Of a DNA stretch of 64,000 nucleotides, positions 1-11,470 are shown in pieces. The DNA is from Numida meleagris (Eukaryota > Chordata > Aves > Galliformes > Numididae). The position numbers were made by a program, and so were the translations under genes. Numbering within the stretch: the first letter of the stretch is position 1; the number at the start of each line of letters is the position of its first letter. The stretch covers positions 14,238,781 to 14,302,780 of the forward strand of contig NC_034421.1 of NCBI RefSeq assembly GCF_002078875.1, given 5' to 3'. The notes under the pieces are model-generated. The model ran no database searches, was not told the DNA's origin, and saw nothing but the letters and a program-made list of their open reading frames with translations.

Positions 1-3000
1 GACCTGTTCAGCCATATTGGTTCCACTGCAGCCTGTGTGTCCTTTAAAAACTTCATTTTTGCAGAATGATTTATGTTAGTCACAGAATGTGAGAATAAGA
101 GGTTCATAACAGTTGTGTAAACAATTACTGGTATTTCAGTTAACCATTAGCTTCTAGAATCTCTCGTGTAAGACTGTCCTGACAACATAGGTATTTTGGA
201 CATCCCACTTTTTTGTTTTGAACTCATTGTTAATGTCACATGTCTCCTGAAGCTTCACCATCAAAGGCATTTCCTATAGCTAGAAGGGGGTGCTTCTAGA
301 ACTGGACACAGCAGGAGGTGTTCATAATTACTTTGTGTCTCACATAAGAGGAGTGGATGTCAATCCAGCACTCCTCTGCTTTTGTCACGCTTTTCCTTCA
401 CCTCCCATAATGCAATTTAGCTGTTGAGAACAGGGATAGGGATAGGCACGGAATGACTTTTGAAGTCTCTGCTCTAAGTGGCTGTTGTTAAATACTACAA
501 AGTGCTAATCTCTGACACTTCCTTTTTAGAAGCTTATCTGGATCCCAGTATACCCTGAGAAGCAGTTAATTTACAGGCAGGGAATCTAGCTGGGTTTGTT
601 GTACAACTGGGCACTTTGGGGCACTGGCTGATGAGTTCTGCTTTGTTTAAAACAGTGACCAGCCACAGGTCAAACCCAAGCCCCAGGGATGAGACCAGTT
701 CAAATTCCCCATCGCATTGCTCATTTCCTAGACCAGGAGTATCCATCTGGATTAGAAATGTTGATTTGATTTGCTTATTTGTAAGCAGCAATTTTATGTT
801 CCCTGATAGCCCCAGGGTTATTTGTGCTTTGCAAAAGCAGATTAGTCATACTAAGGAGTAATTTGCAATGTTTCATAATTATTGGGAAGGATGATCTCAC
901 TGAAAAATCAGATGGTGCTAATTGCTGAAAGTCTCAGGTTTTCTTTCCCTGTTCTGTTTGCATTTAGGGGAAAAACAATCACAGGTGGGAATTCAAGCTG
1001 TTGACAGATTACATCACAAAGTATGTATTCATATGAAGCAGCCCAAGATACCCTAATACTTGTCTACAACTTCCCTTGAGAAATAGCACTTCCAAAATTT
1101 TTAGTGTAAACTTCAGTCCAGCTTCTGTAATTCAGTTACCTGCCATGGGGAGAGGTGAGTGAGCACGGCTTCCCTCACTGCATAGGAACAGTACAGAACC
1201 TGCACATCTCACCTTGGCTTTGCATCTTCCTGCTTGTCATCTAAGCTGGAGGAACTGCTGGTGAGCATGCTGTTAACCTATCCCTGCTGCAGGACAATGT
1301 GTTTAAATCAAAAAATCAACTTAAATTGTAGTTGGCTGTTAGGAGTTCGTTATGCGTAGCTGAAGGATAGTACCACCTTAGGCTGCTGCTAATTTAATTG
1401 CATCTGTGAGTGCATTTGTACTTTAGGATATCCTTCTCTTGAGGAAACTGGCTTGTTTCTGCTGATTGTGTTAGAGTTAAATGGTTACTGTAGTTATGTT
1501 TAACTTCAGTTTTCTTTTAACATCGGAAGTTACACTTTTTGGTATCTATTTAAAACCTGTGTCTGCAGGCTGAGATCATATGCTGCTTCTGAGACAATTT
1601 AATCTGAATTGGAGAAGTAATTAGATTTTCTCTAACATGATCAAGACATTCTGAGTACATGGTTTTCATCTGGAACTTGACACTTTGCTAAGCTCGTAGC
1701 CTAAGAGGGGATGCATCTCTTGTTGTTCCTAACAAATCCACTCCAGTAAGTAGTCTGAGAAGTCTTTGTACACATTTCCTTAACAGAACCAAAGCTGATG
1801 AGTCTTCCAAAAGCCTCGAATGGTGGCCATCTTCTTCACAGCATCTCTCTGAGCCCGTAGCTCTGTTACAGAGCAGTGGGTATGCCCCCAGACTGACTGC
1901 AGCCTTCATGTGTTCACCCTAGCTCCTGGGAAGGCACTGTGTTAGCAGACACTGGGGAGCAGAGAGCCAACAGCTTGGCTTTGTTTTTTTGCTTCCAAGC
2001 TCTGAGCCCTTCCTCTGTGAGTCTGACCAATTCCGTTTCTTATTCCTGCAACAGTTAAGGCAGTTAGAAAGGAACAGTTGGTTATGCCCAGGCTTTTTGA
2101 AGCCTGCCCATCCAGGTGGTTCTGTATAGTGGAGTCGTACTTTTTCAACCTTTAAAATTGCTTTAACAATCCACATCATACAGATTTCAGGAATGCAAAG
2201 CCAAACATGCAAACGTCAGGAAAAGCCAGAACAGTGCGCTCTTGCGTAAGTGCGCTTATACTGGTTTTTCTTGGGAGCACTGATTTGATCAATGCACAAA
2301 GGCACACTGGAAAGGAAAAATGTTGAAGGGATGCTATGCAGACTTACGTAGTGGTGTGCTCCCAGACTCCACACAGCCCCCATAGGCCCTACAGCTGCTC
2401 CATAGGGGCTGTCTTTGTCCCCACAGAGCTGGTGTGGGTACTGAGCCGTGCCATTGAGCTGGGGCTGGCGCTGTATTAGGGCACCACGGGGTGGAGGCCT
2501 GGGCCATAAGGGGATGTGGGGACATGGGGAGGGGGACAGGGGACAGATGGGGAAGGGAGACATCTGGGGATGTGGGGAGATGCACATAGCTATGTGCTGT
2601 GTAAGTCTCTCTACTTGATTTGTCTTGCTGTTACTTGCGGCCTTGCTTTAATTCCATCCTGGAGAAGTGAATTATGTATTTTTTGGAAGAAACTCTCATT
2701 TATCATTCTAAAAAAAATCCACGTTAGCCAAACTTCTGGCAATTAATTGTGTGTTCCCCTGGTTTGGATGTCAGCACTGTCACCAAAGGTCAGATGTGCA
2801 GAAAGTCCCCACTGCTGACATAGAGAACAGCTGCAGCTGTGCCCTGAACGTCAAGAGAAAATGCAAAGTACTGAGAAGTTTTTCTTAGCATGATTACGAA
2901 TTCACAGTACAAAACTAATGAGCAGTTCTGTCGTTTTTACCCTCCTAGTTACCACAGTTGGGATGTCCCCTAATTTCTCCAGTTCTTAGGTAAGAAAAAG

Positions 3001-3519
3001 TAACGTGGCAACTGTCAGAGCCATTCTGTGCAAGGAGATGCTGCACCTCAGTGCTGCTGCTGTGCTCCAGGCTGCTTGTCCCGTGGTGAGCGCAGCCGTG
3101 TTCCCACTCAGAGCCACCTGAGCAGCTGAGCTCTACCAAGCGTGAAGGTTTGGGCACCGTCAAAGTAAATCAGTTTGTGAAGAACTTGAACGCAGGGCTG
3201 AGGGTTCCATGGGAATGGCAACGCAGAACTTTTGGTTCTCTACCTCTTTTTGGTGTTGCTGATGGAGTGCGTCGGGCCCACGCACTGAACCGTGGTTATC
3301 CCCGGCGCTCATTTAGGAAATGAGATAGATTTTGTGGGAAGATGACATGCAATCAGGCAATTATTCTTCATTTTACAACAGAAGCACAAGAGTAAGGATT
3401 TAGTTTCAGAACAGTTAAGATGAAGGCAATAAACAGAATCACTATAGCTGTTTATTGACAATCAGCATCATGTTATGCCTTCATGTTAGCAAGTCTTTGG
3501 ACTTTTCATTTCCGTCCAT

Positions 3520-3691
3520 TTCTCCGTCCCTGGAGGCATTCAAGGCCAGGCTGGACGTGGCTCTGGGCAGCCTGGTCTAGTGCTTGGCGACCCTGCACTT
3601 GGCAGGGGGGTTGAGACTCGATGATCTTTGAGGTCCTTTTCAACCCAAGCCATTCTATGATTCTATGATGATTCTATGATGATTCTATGAT
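3520..3691 (+). repeat. CR1 LINE 3' end fragment
   Basis: Typical avian CR1 3' untranslated sequence (a 'tccctggaggcattcaaggc'-like block followed by 'ggtccttttcaaccc'-like sequence). It ends in a tandem ATTCTATGAT/ATTCTATGATG run at about 3652-3691. That octamer-like tail is the diagnostic CR1 3' terminus and gives plus-strand orientation. The copy is 5'-truncated, as most CR1 copies are. Confidence 0.93.
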
Positions 3692-4365
3692 TTCTGATGT
3701 TGATTTAAATTTGTGTTATTTATGTTAATCTTTGAGCTTTTGGGGGAAGGGAAGAATGAATTAGGAAGTATTGAAGCTCTTTGAAGGTATTTGTTAAGCA
3801 AACGAGTGCTGGTAATATCCAAGTGCACCTTTTATCATGTAACTCATATCACGGGAAGATTTAATTAAAACGCTGCCTCTTCAGTAGTTTTGTTTTGAGG
3901 GTCTGAATTTACACTAATTGACAGCAAAAAAGATCTGAGTGTAATTTCTCTTCTACAAATGTCCCATAGCGTGTGGAACTTGGGAACCCTTTCTATACAA
4001 ATATTTTGTTGCATGTGTTATTGTAAGAGCAGGACTTTCCTTGAAAAGAAAGTCTTCCTCCTTAGAGAATCTCCATAAGCAGCCGCATGGCTTTCAGATC
4101 TAGGGAGCTCTCACTGCGCTGTGTTGCTGGGTGGATACATTACAAATTAGAACACCCATTTATTTTGCTTGGTTTCTTCTCCTACATAGCTTTCTGAAGT
4201 GTGCAATTTGTGATTCTTGTGATAAAAAATGAAAAAAAAAATCCTTGGAAAGCGCCTTCCACCTCATTTCAGTTTTTTATTCTTAATTAGACAATTAAAG
4301 AAATAAAAGGGGGGAGGAATCAAGCAGTTCTGGCCCAGTGAAACAAATGTTCTGCTGTTGCAACT

Positions 4366-4411
4366 GGGCGTGATGATCCTTGTAGGTCTCTTCCAACTCA
4401 ACTATGACAGC
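4366..4411 (+). repeat. Short CR1 3' relic
   Basis: About 45 bases resembling the CR1 terminal segment (gatgatccttgtaggtctct, then ttccaactcaactatgac). Heavily truncated and diverged. Called on similarity to the ends of the other CR1 copies in the window. Confidence 0.65.
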
Positions 4412-5944
4412 TTGGTAAAACCTTAAGTAGTTTGGAACTTCAGGATTGAGTTCATCTAAGCTTGAAATTTCGTAGTTGGAGATTTAGTTTGGAAGGCATG
4501 CACAGCTTTTGGGGAGAGAAGAAGTGATTTCTAACAACCTCAGCTGTTACTTCTGGAGGGAAGACAGGGCTGCACCAGCTGTCTTTCCCATGAGTTAATT
4601 ATGGGGGAGCTTTCAAACTGAACATTAAGAATGCTTCTGTACAGTGATCAGCTCTGCTGGGCAGGGCTGTTCCCTCCCTCTGAGCTGCTGGTTGTCTGCG
4701 TGTTGTGGTAGCTTTGCATGATGGTAACCATGAACACAGTATTTGGTATTGGCTGTAATAAACGCCTTCAATCTGAAACGTTCCAAAGTTCCTCAGCTCC
4801 TTACACTGCCAAAGTTTTGAATGAACTCTCTAATGCTTGTGGAACAGTAAGATACTGTATTGAAATTATTAATTTTCCTAAACAGCGCATAATTAATTGC
4901 CTTAATTACCCTTTACTTTTTACAAAAAAAGTAACACAACAAAGTAAAATCCATTTAAAATGAGCATTGGCTCCAGTGTGCAGAGCAGTCTTCTTAAATT
5001 TTACCTCCAGAAAGACTGCATGTTTGCCTCCACTGCTGCAATTTGTCATGTCACTAATTGAAATGCTGACCACATTGTAGGTGCTAGGAAGGGGAATCAC
5101 CAGCACCGAGCTGCTGGCGAACTGACTGTGTCTGAACAGCCTCAGCAGCTTATGTCTGTGGGCAGGCACCCCTGGACACAGCAAGCATCAGGCTGTATTT
5201 AATCCCTTGGTAGCTGTCTTTTCCAAATGCAGTGGCCCTCCGTTCTTGATCTGTCTATATAGAAAAGCTAATATGATGCTCACTGCTTGACGTGGCCTGG
5301 CTTCAGCCCAGCCAAACGTCAGCGGCCAGTGTCACTCTGAATTGTTAGCTCTGCAAACAAAAGCCAGCGCTGTTCCCACGCGGAGCAGCAGCCTGGCTTA
5401 GCACTGCTCTTCACAGTGCAAGTGTCTGCATAAATCATGCACTGAGGCTGGCAGGTGTTTATATTTAGTCCTTCTGGAGTCACGTAGTCACTCGTGGTGC
5501 CGTGCCTCTCCCTGTCACTGGTCATGCTACTTGTAAGAACTATGGCTATCTTGGCATCTGTAGTTGAAATAAGCATCCTGCCGCTGGGATTTTCATTCAG
5601 TCCTTCTGGAACCCTGAAGAACCAAGCAAAGCTTTAAAATGATTTCCTATTCCTGCAGGTCTAAATTGATCGTAGTGTTCTTTAGACAAAAAGGAACAGA
5701 ATGTGACCTTTGCTAACAAATAAATCAGCTCCATCTGTCCACAGAGCCGGTAGCACTGCAGGGCTTAGGGGCATAGCTGTACTGTGCAGCGCGGTCAGAA
5801 ATACCGATGCTGATTCCAAGCACTCTGGTGTGCTCACACAGTGCTGGGTGCTAGGCCAGGAATGGGGAGAGGTGGCTGAGCTGATCTCTTTGCCCTCGCT
5901 CAGATACAGGAGCGGTAGGCTGCCTGAGCAAGCAGGATTCCTTG

Positions 5945-6153
5945 AATTTGGAGGAAGTTTTTCACACTGAGGGTGGTGATGCACTGGAACAGGTTGCCCA
6001 AGGAGGTTGTGGATGCCCCGTCCCTGGAGGCATTCAAGGCCAGGCTGGACGTGGCTCTGGGCAGCCTGGTCTGGTGGTTGGCGACCCTGCACTCAGCAGG
6101 AGGGTTGAAACTCGGTGATCATTATGGTCCTTTTCAACCCAGGCCATTCTGTA
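5945..6153 (+). repeat. CR1 LINE 3' fragment
   Basis: CR1 sequence covering the 'gaggaagtttttcacactga' region, the 'tggaggcattcaaggccagg' region and the terminal 'cctttt caaccc aggccattct' region. It is highly similar to the copy at 3520-3691, so probably the same subfamily. The terminal octamer repeats are reduced to one unit. A short plus-strand open frame across it is CR1-derived, not a gene. Confidence 0.9.
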
Positions 6154-7621
6154 AAGTGCTTTGAAGAGAGAACATGCTGTGTGAGTGCTCAGTGCCTTGA
6201 GGTATCATGCGGTGGCTTGCCCTTGTTGAAGAACTTTGACTGGTATCCTCCTATCTGGGCTGGGATTCTCAGCACAAAGATTTCTGATGTGTGCTGCTGC
6301 TGAAGGAGAGCTCTCTGCCACCATCACACCTGCACTGCTCAGCTCGTGCTAGAAGCAGCGCTTGATGGACTCCTGATACCCCTGCTTATTCCAGCAGAAT
6401 ATAACCAAGCAAGAAAAACCCCAAACGTTCTGCTCAAAACTTGCTCTTACTCATTTCAGCTGGCTCATGGAAGCTTTTTAGTATTGCAGGTGGCTGAAGG
6501 AAGGGTGCAAGAATGTGTGGCAGAAAGGGAGGGAAGGGAAGTTGTGGTTAAAGCCGGAAGAGCCTGAGGTGTTAATCTGAACAGAGGTGAGGTTCTTCCC
6601 CCCAGAATCCAAGTCACCTGCATTTCTTTCATGTTGTACCTTGCAGAAATGGTTCACATTGAGATATTTAATTACTATCTAGTTTTTCTTAAGCGTCACT
6701 GACTCCCCTCTCCGGACTGTTTTTCCACTATTTCTAATCTCTGTTTCCTCATGGTGACTCTTTGCAGCATCTATAATGTTGCATATATATATTTTGGTAT
6801 TTATTCTGCCTGTTCTTTACTGATTTTAATACCCTTGATGCAGTTTTTATATCGTATGGATTAAATGCAAAACACCTTAGTTTTTCTCTTGCTTCGGTGG
6901 TTTGTGTGTTACGATGAAATAATTTACGCAGATGTCTCGTGAGTGGGGAATTGATCAGGGAGGTTTTGGGATGGAGTTTGGCTTTGCATTTCCAGAGGGG
7001 TTTTTGGCAGACGTGCTGTCACTTCCTGCGCCATCTCTTGACGGAGCATTTTTATCATTTTTACCAAACGTGCAAGACTTCATTTGTTATTTCCTTCAGT
7101 GTGTTTTGTTATTTCTTTTAATGTGTTGTAGTGTATTTCCAGTTGAAGCACGTACAAATTCTGACATAGAGAGCTACTTCCCTTGCTCATATGGAAATGA
7201 TTTTGTTTGGGCTGTGTACCCAAGGGTGGAGGAAAACTGAGCTTTGTGTCCTGTGAGAGGAGGTTTGCCAATGATTTCAGTGGGAGAAAGAACAGGCCCT
7301 TAAATTACTGTTAGTGAAAAACAGTTTTTAAGAATATCCATTTCTGCCAGTGAGTGAGACTAATTACAGCGGTGCCTTTAGTTGGCTGTTACTTATATAG
7401 TACTTGAAATTCCCACGGGTTTTAGTTTTTCTTGTCCAACTGAGAAAAACTTGCCTCACAAAGATGTCCGTGTGTATGTGTAAAGAAATGTTATGACCAG
7501 TATCAGGGCTTTTCTTGCATTCCATTGGAAGAACACGCTTTTCTACTTACTGCTCTGAGTGGCATCCAAAATACGACACCTTAACTCTAAGGAAGGAATT
7601 TTTCATTCAGAAAGTTGTGCA

Positions 7622-7643
7622 CATATATATATAGAGAGAGAGA
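7622..7643. repeat. TA/GA microsatellite at the end of a CR1 copy
   Basis: An (AT)n run passing into (AG)n directly abuts the CR1 copy that starts at 7644, and a short CA run (about 7801-7818) follows it. These are likely simple-repeat growth at the insertion edges. Confidence 0.7.
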
Positions 7644-7793
7644 TCATAGAGTCACAGAATGGTTTGGGTTGGAAGGGACCCTGAAGATCATCTCGTTCCA
7701 ACCCCTGCTGTAGGCAGGGACACCTCCCTCTAGACCAGGTTGCCCACAGCCCCATCCAGCCTGGCCTTGAGTGCTTCCAGGGAGGGGGCATCC
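7644..7793 (-). repeat. CR1 LINE 3' fragment
   Basis: Begins with the reverse complement of the CR1 tail (tcatagagtcacagaatggt), followed by 'gggttggaagggaccctgaa' and the conserved 'caggttgcccacagccccat' block. The element therefore runs on the minus strand and is truncated at its 5' end. Confidence 0.93.
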
Positions 7794-9210
7794 ATCCATA
7801 TACATATACACACACACAAGTGTTGTTACAACTGACAGATGAGGATTGCCCTTTACACGTTATTGATGTGATTTGTTATTAGAGAATGTCTTTAAAGTTA
7901 TGAAATCTGAATGCAGGATCAGGCCCATAATGACAGGGTGTACAACCCATGGAAACATATCTTAACGTGCAGCAGATCTGTTCCCTTGTTAGCTTGTCAT
8001 GGTAGAGCTGCAGAAGTGAGACTTTTAAACACTCTAGAGACTGAAGATTTGACTTCTGCTCACTACTGGCTCCCATATGAGTGTGTGGATGCTTGACAAA
8101 ATGAGTCACTTGACCTCAAAATCCTCCTTTAAACTAGTATTTGAAGAGCTTTCTTGGTGTTAGAGAATTTGGGGTGGGGGGCATGATTATGCTATGGTTA
8201 TTACTTTTAAACATTTTCTATCACATTTTGCTTCTGTTTCATGTAAGAAATTGCTGCCACACAGTTTTGCTATGAAACTAGTTCTCCTATGCCTATCTTT
8301 AGAACACCACCCATCTTCTGAACTGTGCACAGCAAGAAATACAACTTAGTGGGCTTAAAAAGCTGCAGAAGCCCTATTAGATACACAGGAACTTACTCCA
8401 GCTCTTCCACAGAGACCGGGTGCTTTTAAAGTTCGTGAATGGTAAGCAAGTTTTTGAAGTCAGAACTGATAAATAGTAATCGGGGCAGTCATTCAAGTGA
8501 CAAAGTTACAGGTTGAAGTCGAAGAAGCTTTTCAGCAGTCTAATTCTATTTGTCATTATTTGTCATTACAAAAATTCTGGTTGGTAAAACCAGAAGTCAC
8601 GTTCAGGGCTTCGTAACAGTTGACAAGTTCTCAATGGGTGACTTTTGTGGGTTTAATGTTAGCATGTGCACAAAAGGCATCTGCTGTGTTTTGGAACACA
8701 TGATGCTGTGCGGGCCCACGCTAAAACATATTTTGAAAAGAAATTCCTCTCCTATTTTTGTTCGGTCTCAAGAGGGATATAAGAGACTTTAGGGCAGAAC
8801 AGCATTTTTCTTTTTCTCCATATTTCAAACCATGAAAAAAACCAACGTGGAACCTTTTTTCTTACTAATGTTACTGCTGTGAGTCCTCAGAGGTACCAGC
8901 ACAGTTTAAAAGCAGTATTAAAATCTCTAGAAAAAAATCCTAGCGTCTGCCGAGGCATGAACTTTGTAGACATTTAATCCTTTAAATGCATTTTCTTGAA
9001 GGATCCACTTCGTGTTGGTTGAATTTGCCTGACGGACCAAACCCTGAGCAGTGCTGCCCAGAGCCCTTGTCTGCTGTCAGCCAGTTTGGAGGCCCCTGGC
9101 AGCTGCTGGAAGCAGAGGCTCTCAGTGAGCGGCTCTGCAGCCCTTAGCTGTGGTTCAACCAAGGTGTCCCAGCTGACCTCAGGTATTCCAAGCACAGCTT
9201 TAGTGCTCTA

Positions 9211-9272
9211 GCTTAGTGACAGCTAAGTCACTAACAGAGACGAACAGTCACTAACTAAGACAGCTAAGTGAC
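9211..9272. repeat. Cluster of direct and inverted short repeats
   Basis: Four closely spaced copies of a short motif in alternating orientation: GCTTAGTGAC, AGCTAAGTCACTAA, AGTCACTAACTAAG and ACAGCTAAGTGAC. TTAGTGAC and its complement GTCACTAA can pair. No function is known; it may be a local duplication with inversion or a protein-binding cluster. Confidence 0.55.
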
Positions 9273-9991
9273 AAACTTCACGTCGTGAACACGAGGTGCA
9301 ATGTTTTCATTGCTCAATTTTGTAAGTCTGCAAATTGGCTTACGGATTTGGTCTTATCCAAAAATTCTGAACCTGCAAAGTTATTTTAAGATCTCTTTTA
9401 AGATGTATGCGTTCCTCAGATCCCGTGAGTCTGAATTTGCATGTGAGAATTAAGCCATGCTTAATGATTTTCATATTCTACAAGTAGAATACTTAGGTTT
9501 TTCCACCAAAAGTGTATTTCCATATATTAATACCTAGCTCAGCTTAAGGGGATATTGCTGTCCTCCAAATGAAAAAAAAAAAGAGAATTAAAATAGGATC
9601 TGAAAAATTTGGTTCTTTTTGTATTTTTTTTCAGTATTCAGAGCAGCTGTGATTATGATCTAATGCACTGAGAGGAGATATGCTCATTGAAGAGAGAAGG
9701 GCAAGCAGGAGGTGTCTCAAAGCTTTAGACTTAAGTTTTCTGGATGGATTTTCTCAAAGGTTCCATACACTATAAAACTGGACAGTGCAGTGCAGGTTAC
9801 TTCTTTTGGGGAGGGAGGAGGAATCTTAGTTCATCGCCGGTGGGTGGACATAATTATTCTCATTTTCCTGATTTTATTTTACTATTAACCTTGAGAGATA
9901 TTTAGAATCAAATGGTTAACACTGATGTCAGAGAGCTACGTGGACGTTCTGCTGGGCTATGCATTCCTCGGGACCACATACACCGTATCTA

Positions 9992-10318
<327 letters not shown>

Positions 10319-10559
10319 TCAGCTCGCTGCCAGTCTCTATTTGCAGAAGACGCAAGGTCTCAGTCAGCTGCAGCACATTGAAAAGGGACTTGAAATGGAG
10401 GCAGCTTCGATAGGATGTTATGAGTGGCTAGAGGACATCACCGTTCATTCTCAAAGTCAACTCCAGAGGTGTTTCTGACGAAGCAAATGAGAATTTTGTG
10501 AGGTAGGTAGGATAATTCCATAAAATAAGAACACCAAGAAGCTTATTTAAGTCTCTGTC

Positions 10560-11470
10560 CCTCCCAGCTTTGGCTTATCCACCTTCTTGCACTTTGATGA
10601 GCAGTGCCAGGCCGGTGACGAACTGGAAGACAGGGAGGTCCATTCCCTGTGAGCCGAGGCAGGCGCAGCGGGGATCCAGGCTGCGGGCAGAGCGCGGGCG
10701 CTGGGTGCCGGCCAGCAGCGTGCCCCAGCCCGCCCAGCGCACCCAGGGGCGCGGGATCCTCGCAGCCTCTTTCGGATGCGCACTTCAGAATATCCCACGA
10801 ATGCTGACGAATTTCATTCTTAAAGCCCAGCTGAACTCCAGACGAATGTTTTCATCCCAAAGGAGCTAGGAAAGCTTGGAGTATCCTGAGGAATTTGCTC
10901 CGCTGCGTCTCGCTGACCACCAGAGCTGCGAGTGGCGGGGGCTGGAGCGCAGACTGCTGTGAGGAAAAGGTCTGCCCCTCCACCCCCCCACCTCTCCACG
11001 CGGAGGAAATGGCTGTTTTTGTGGCTGTTTTTGGTGAGCCTCAGGGCGTAGTCGACTGCAACAAACAGAGCCGCTGCCACGGCAGTCAAACATGAACAGG
11101 ATGTGTTTCCTGAAAGGAAAAGACATATGGAGACTTCTAAAGTTGTCCCTCCTCCCCTTGGAGCGTCCCCTTCCCGCCTCACTCCTCCCCTCAGCGCAGG
11201 CCGGGGGGGGCCGGGGGACGTCGGGGTCCCCCATGTGCAGGGATAGACCCCCGGGTGTCAGGCTGCAGGGTTTGGAGTAGGCTGGCGTCCCTCCTTGCAA
11301 CCCTAGAGTGGAACCTGGCAGCTAAACAGAAAATGTAAAGCTGGGAGATGATACGTGGGTGTCTGAACAAAGTCGCGAGTGTCCTGTCATGAAGGAAGCT
11401 GGGCGTTGCTGGGCTGTGGCTGCGGCCCTGAGCCCCACGTCCCGCTCTGCTGCGGCTGCTGTGCTCTTTG
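10560..11470 (-). promoter_or_regulatory. CpG-rich block upstream of TMEM204, probable promoter/5' UTR region
   Basis: GC- and CpG-rich DNA in an otherwise AT-richer intron, 250-1150 bp upstream of the TMEM204 ATG on the minus strand. Long open frames on both strands reflect base composition; none has a recognisable domain. By position it is the best candidate for the TMEM204 promoter and a non-coding first exon. Transcription start and exon boundaries cannot be read from sequence alone. Confidence 0.5.

Larger units (their letters stand above)
1..9900. other. Intronic DNA (IFT140 intron, also TMEM204 intron 1)
   Basis: No coding exon is recognised here on either strand. I looked for the second coding exon of TMEM204 (minus strand, after the exon at 10309-10030) and for IFT140 exons upstream of 20950, and found neither. 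In human, TMEM204 lies inside one large IFT140 intron, which fits this being intron of both genes. Contents are four short CR1 pieces (listed separately), a TA/GA microsatellite near 7622-7643 and a small inverted-repeat cluster at 9211-9274. The short open frames here lack recognisable domains. Confidence 0.7.
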
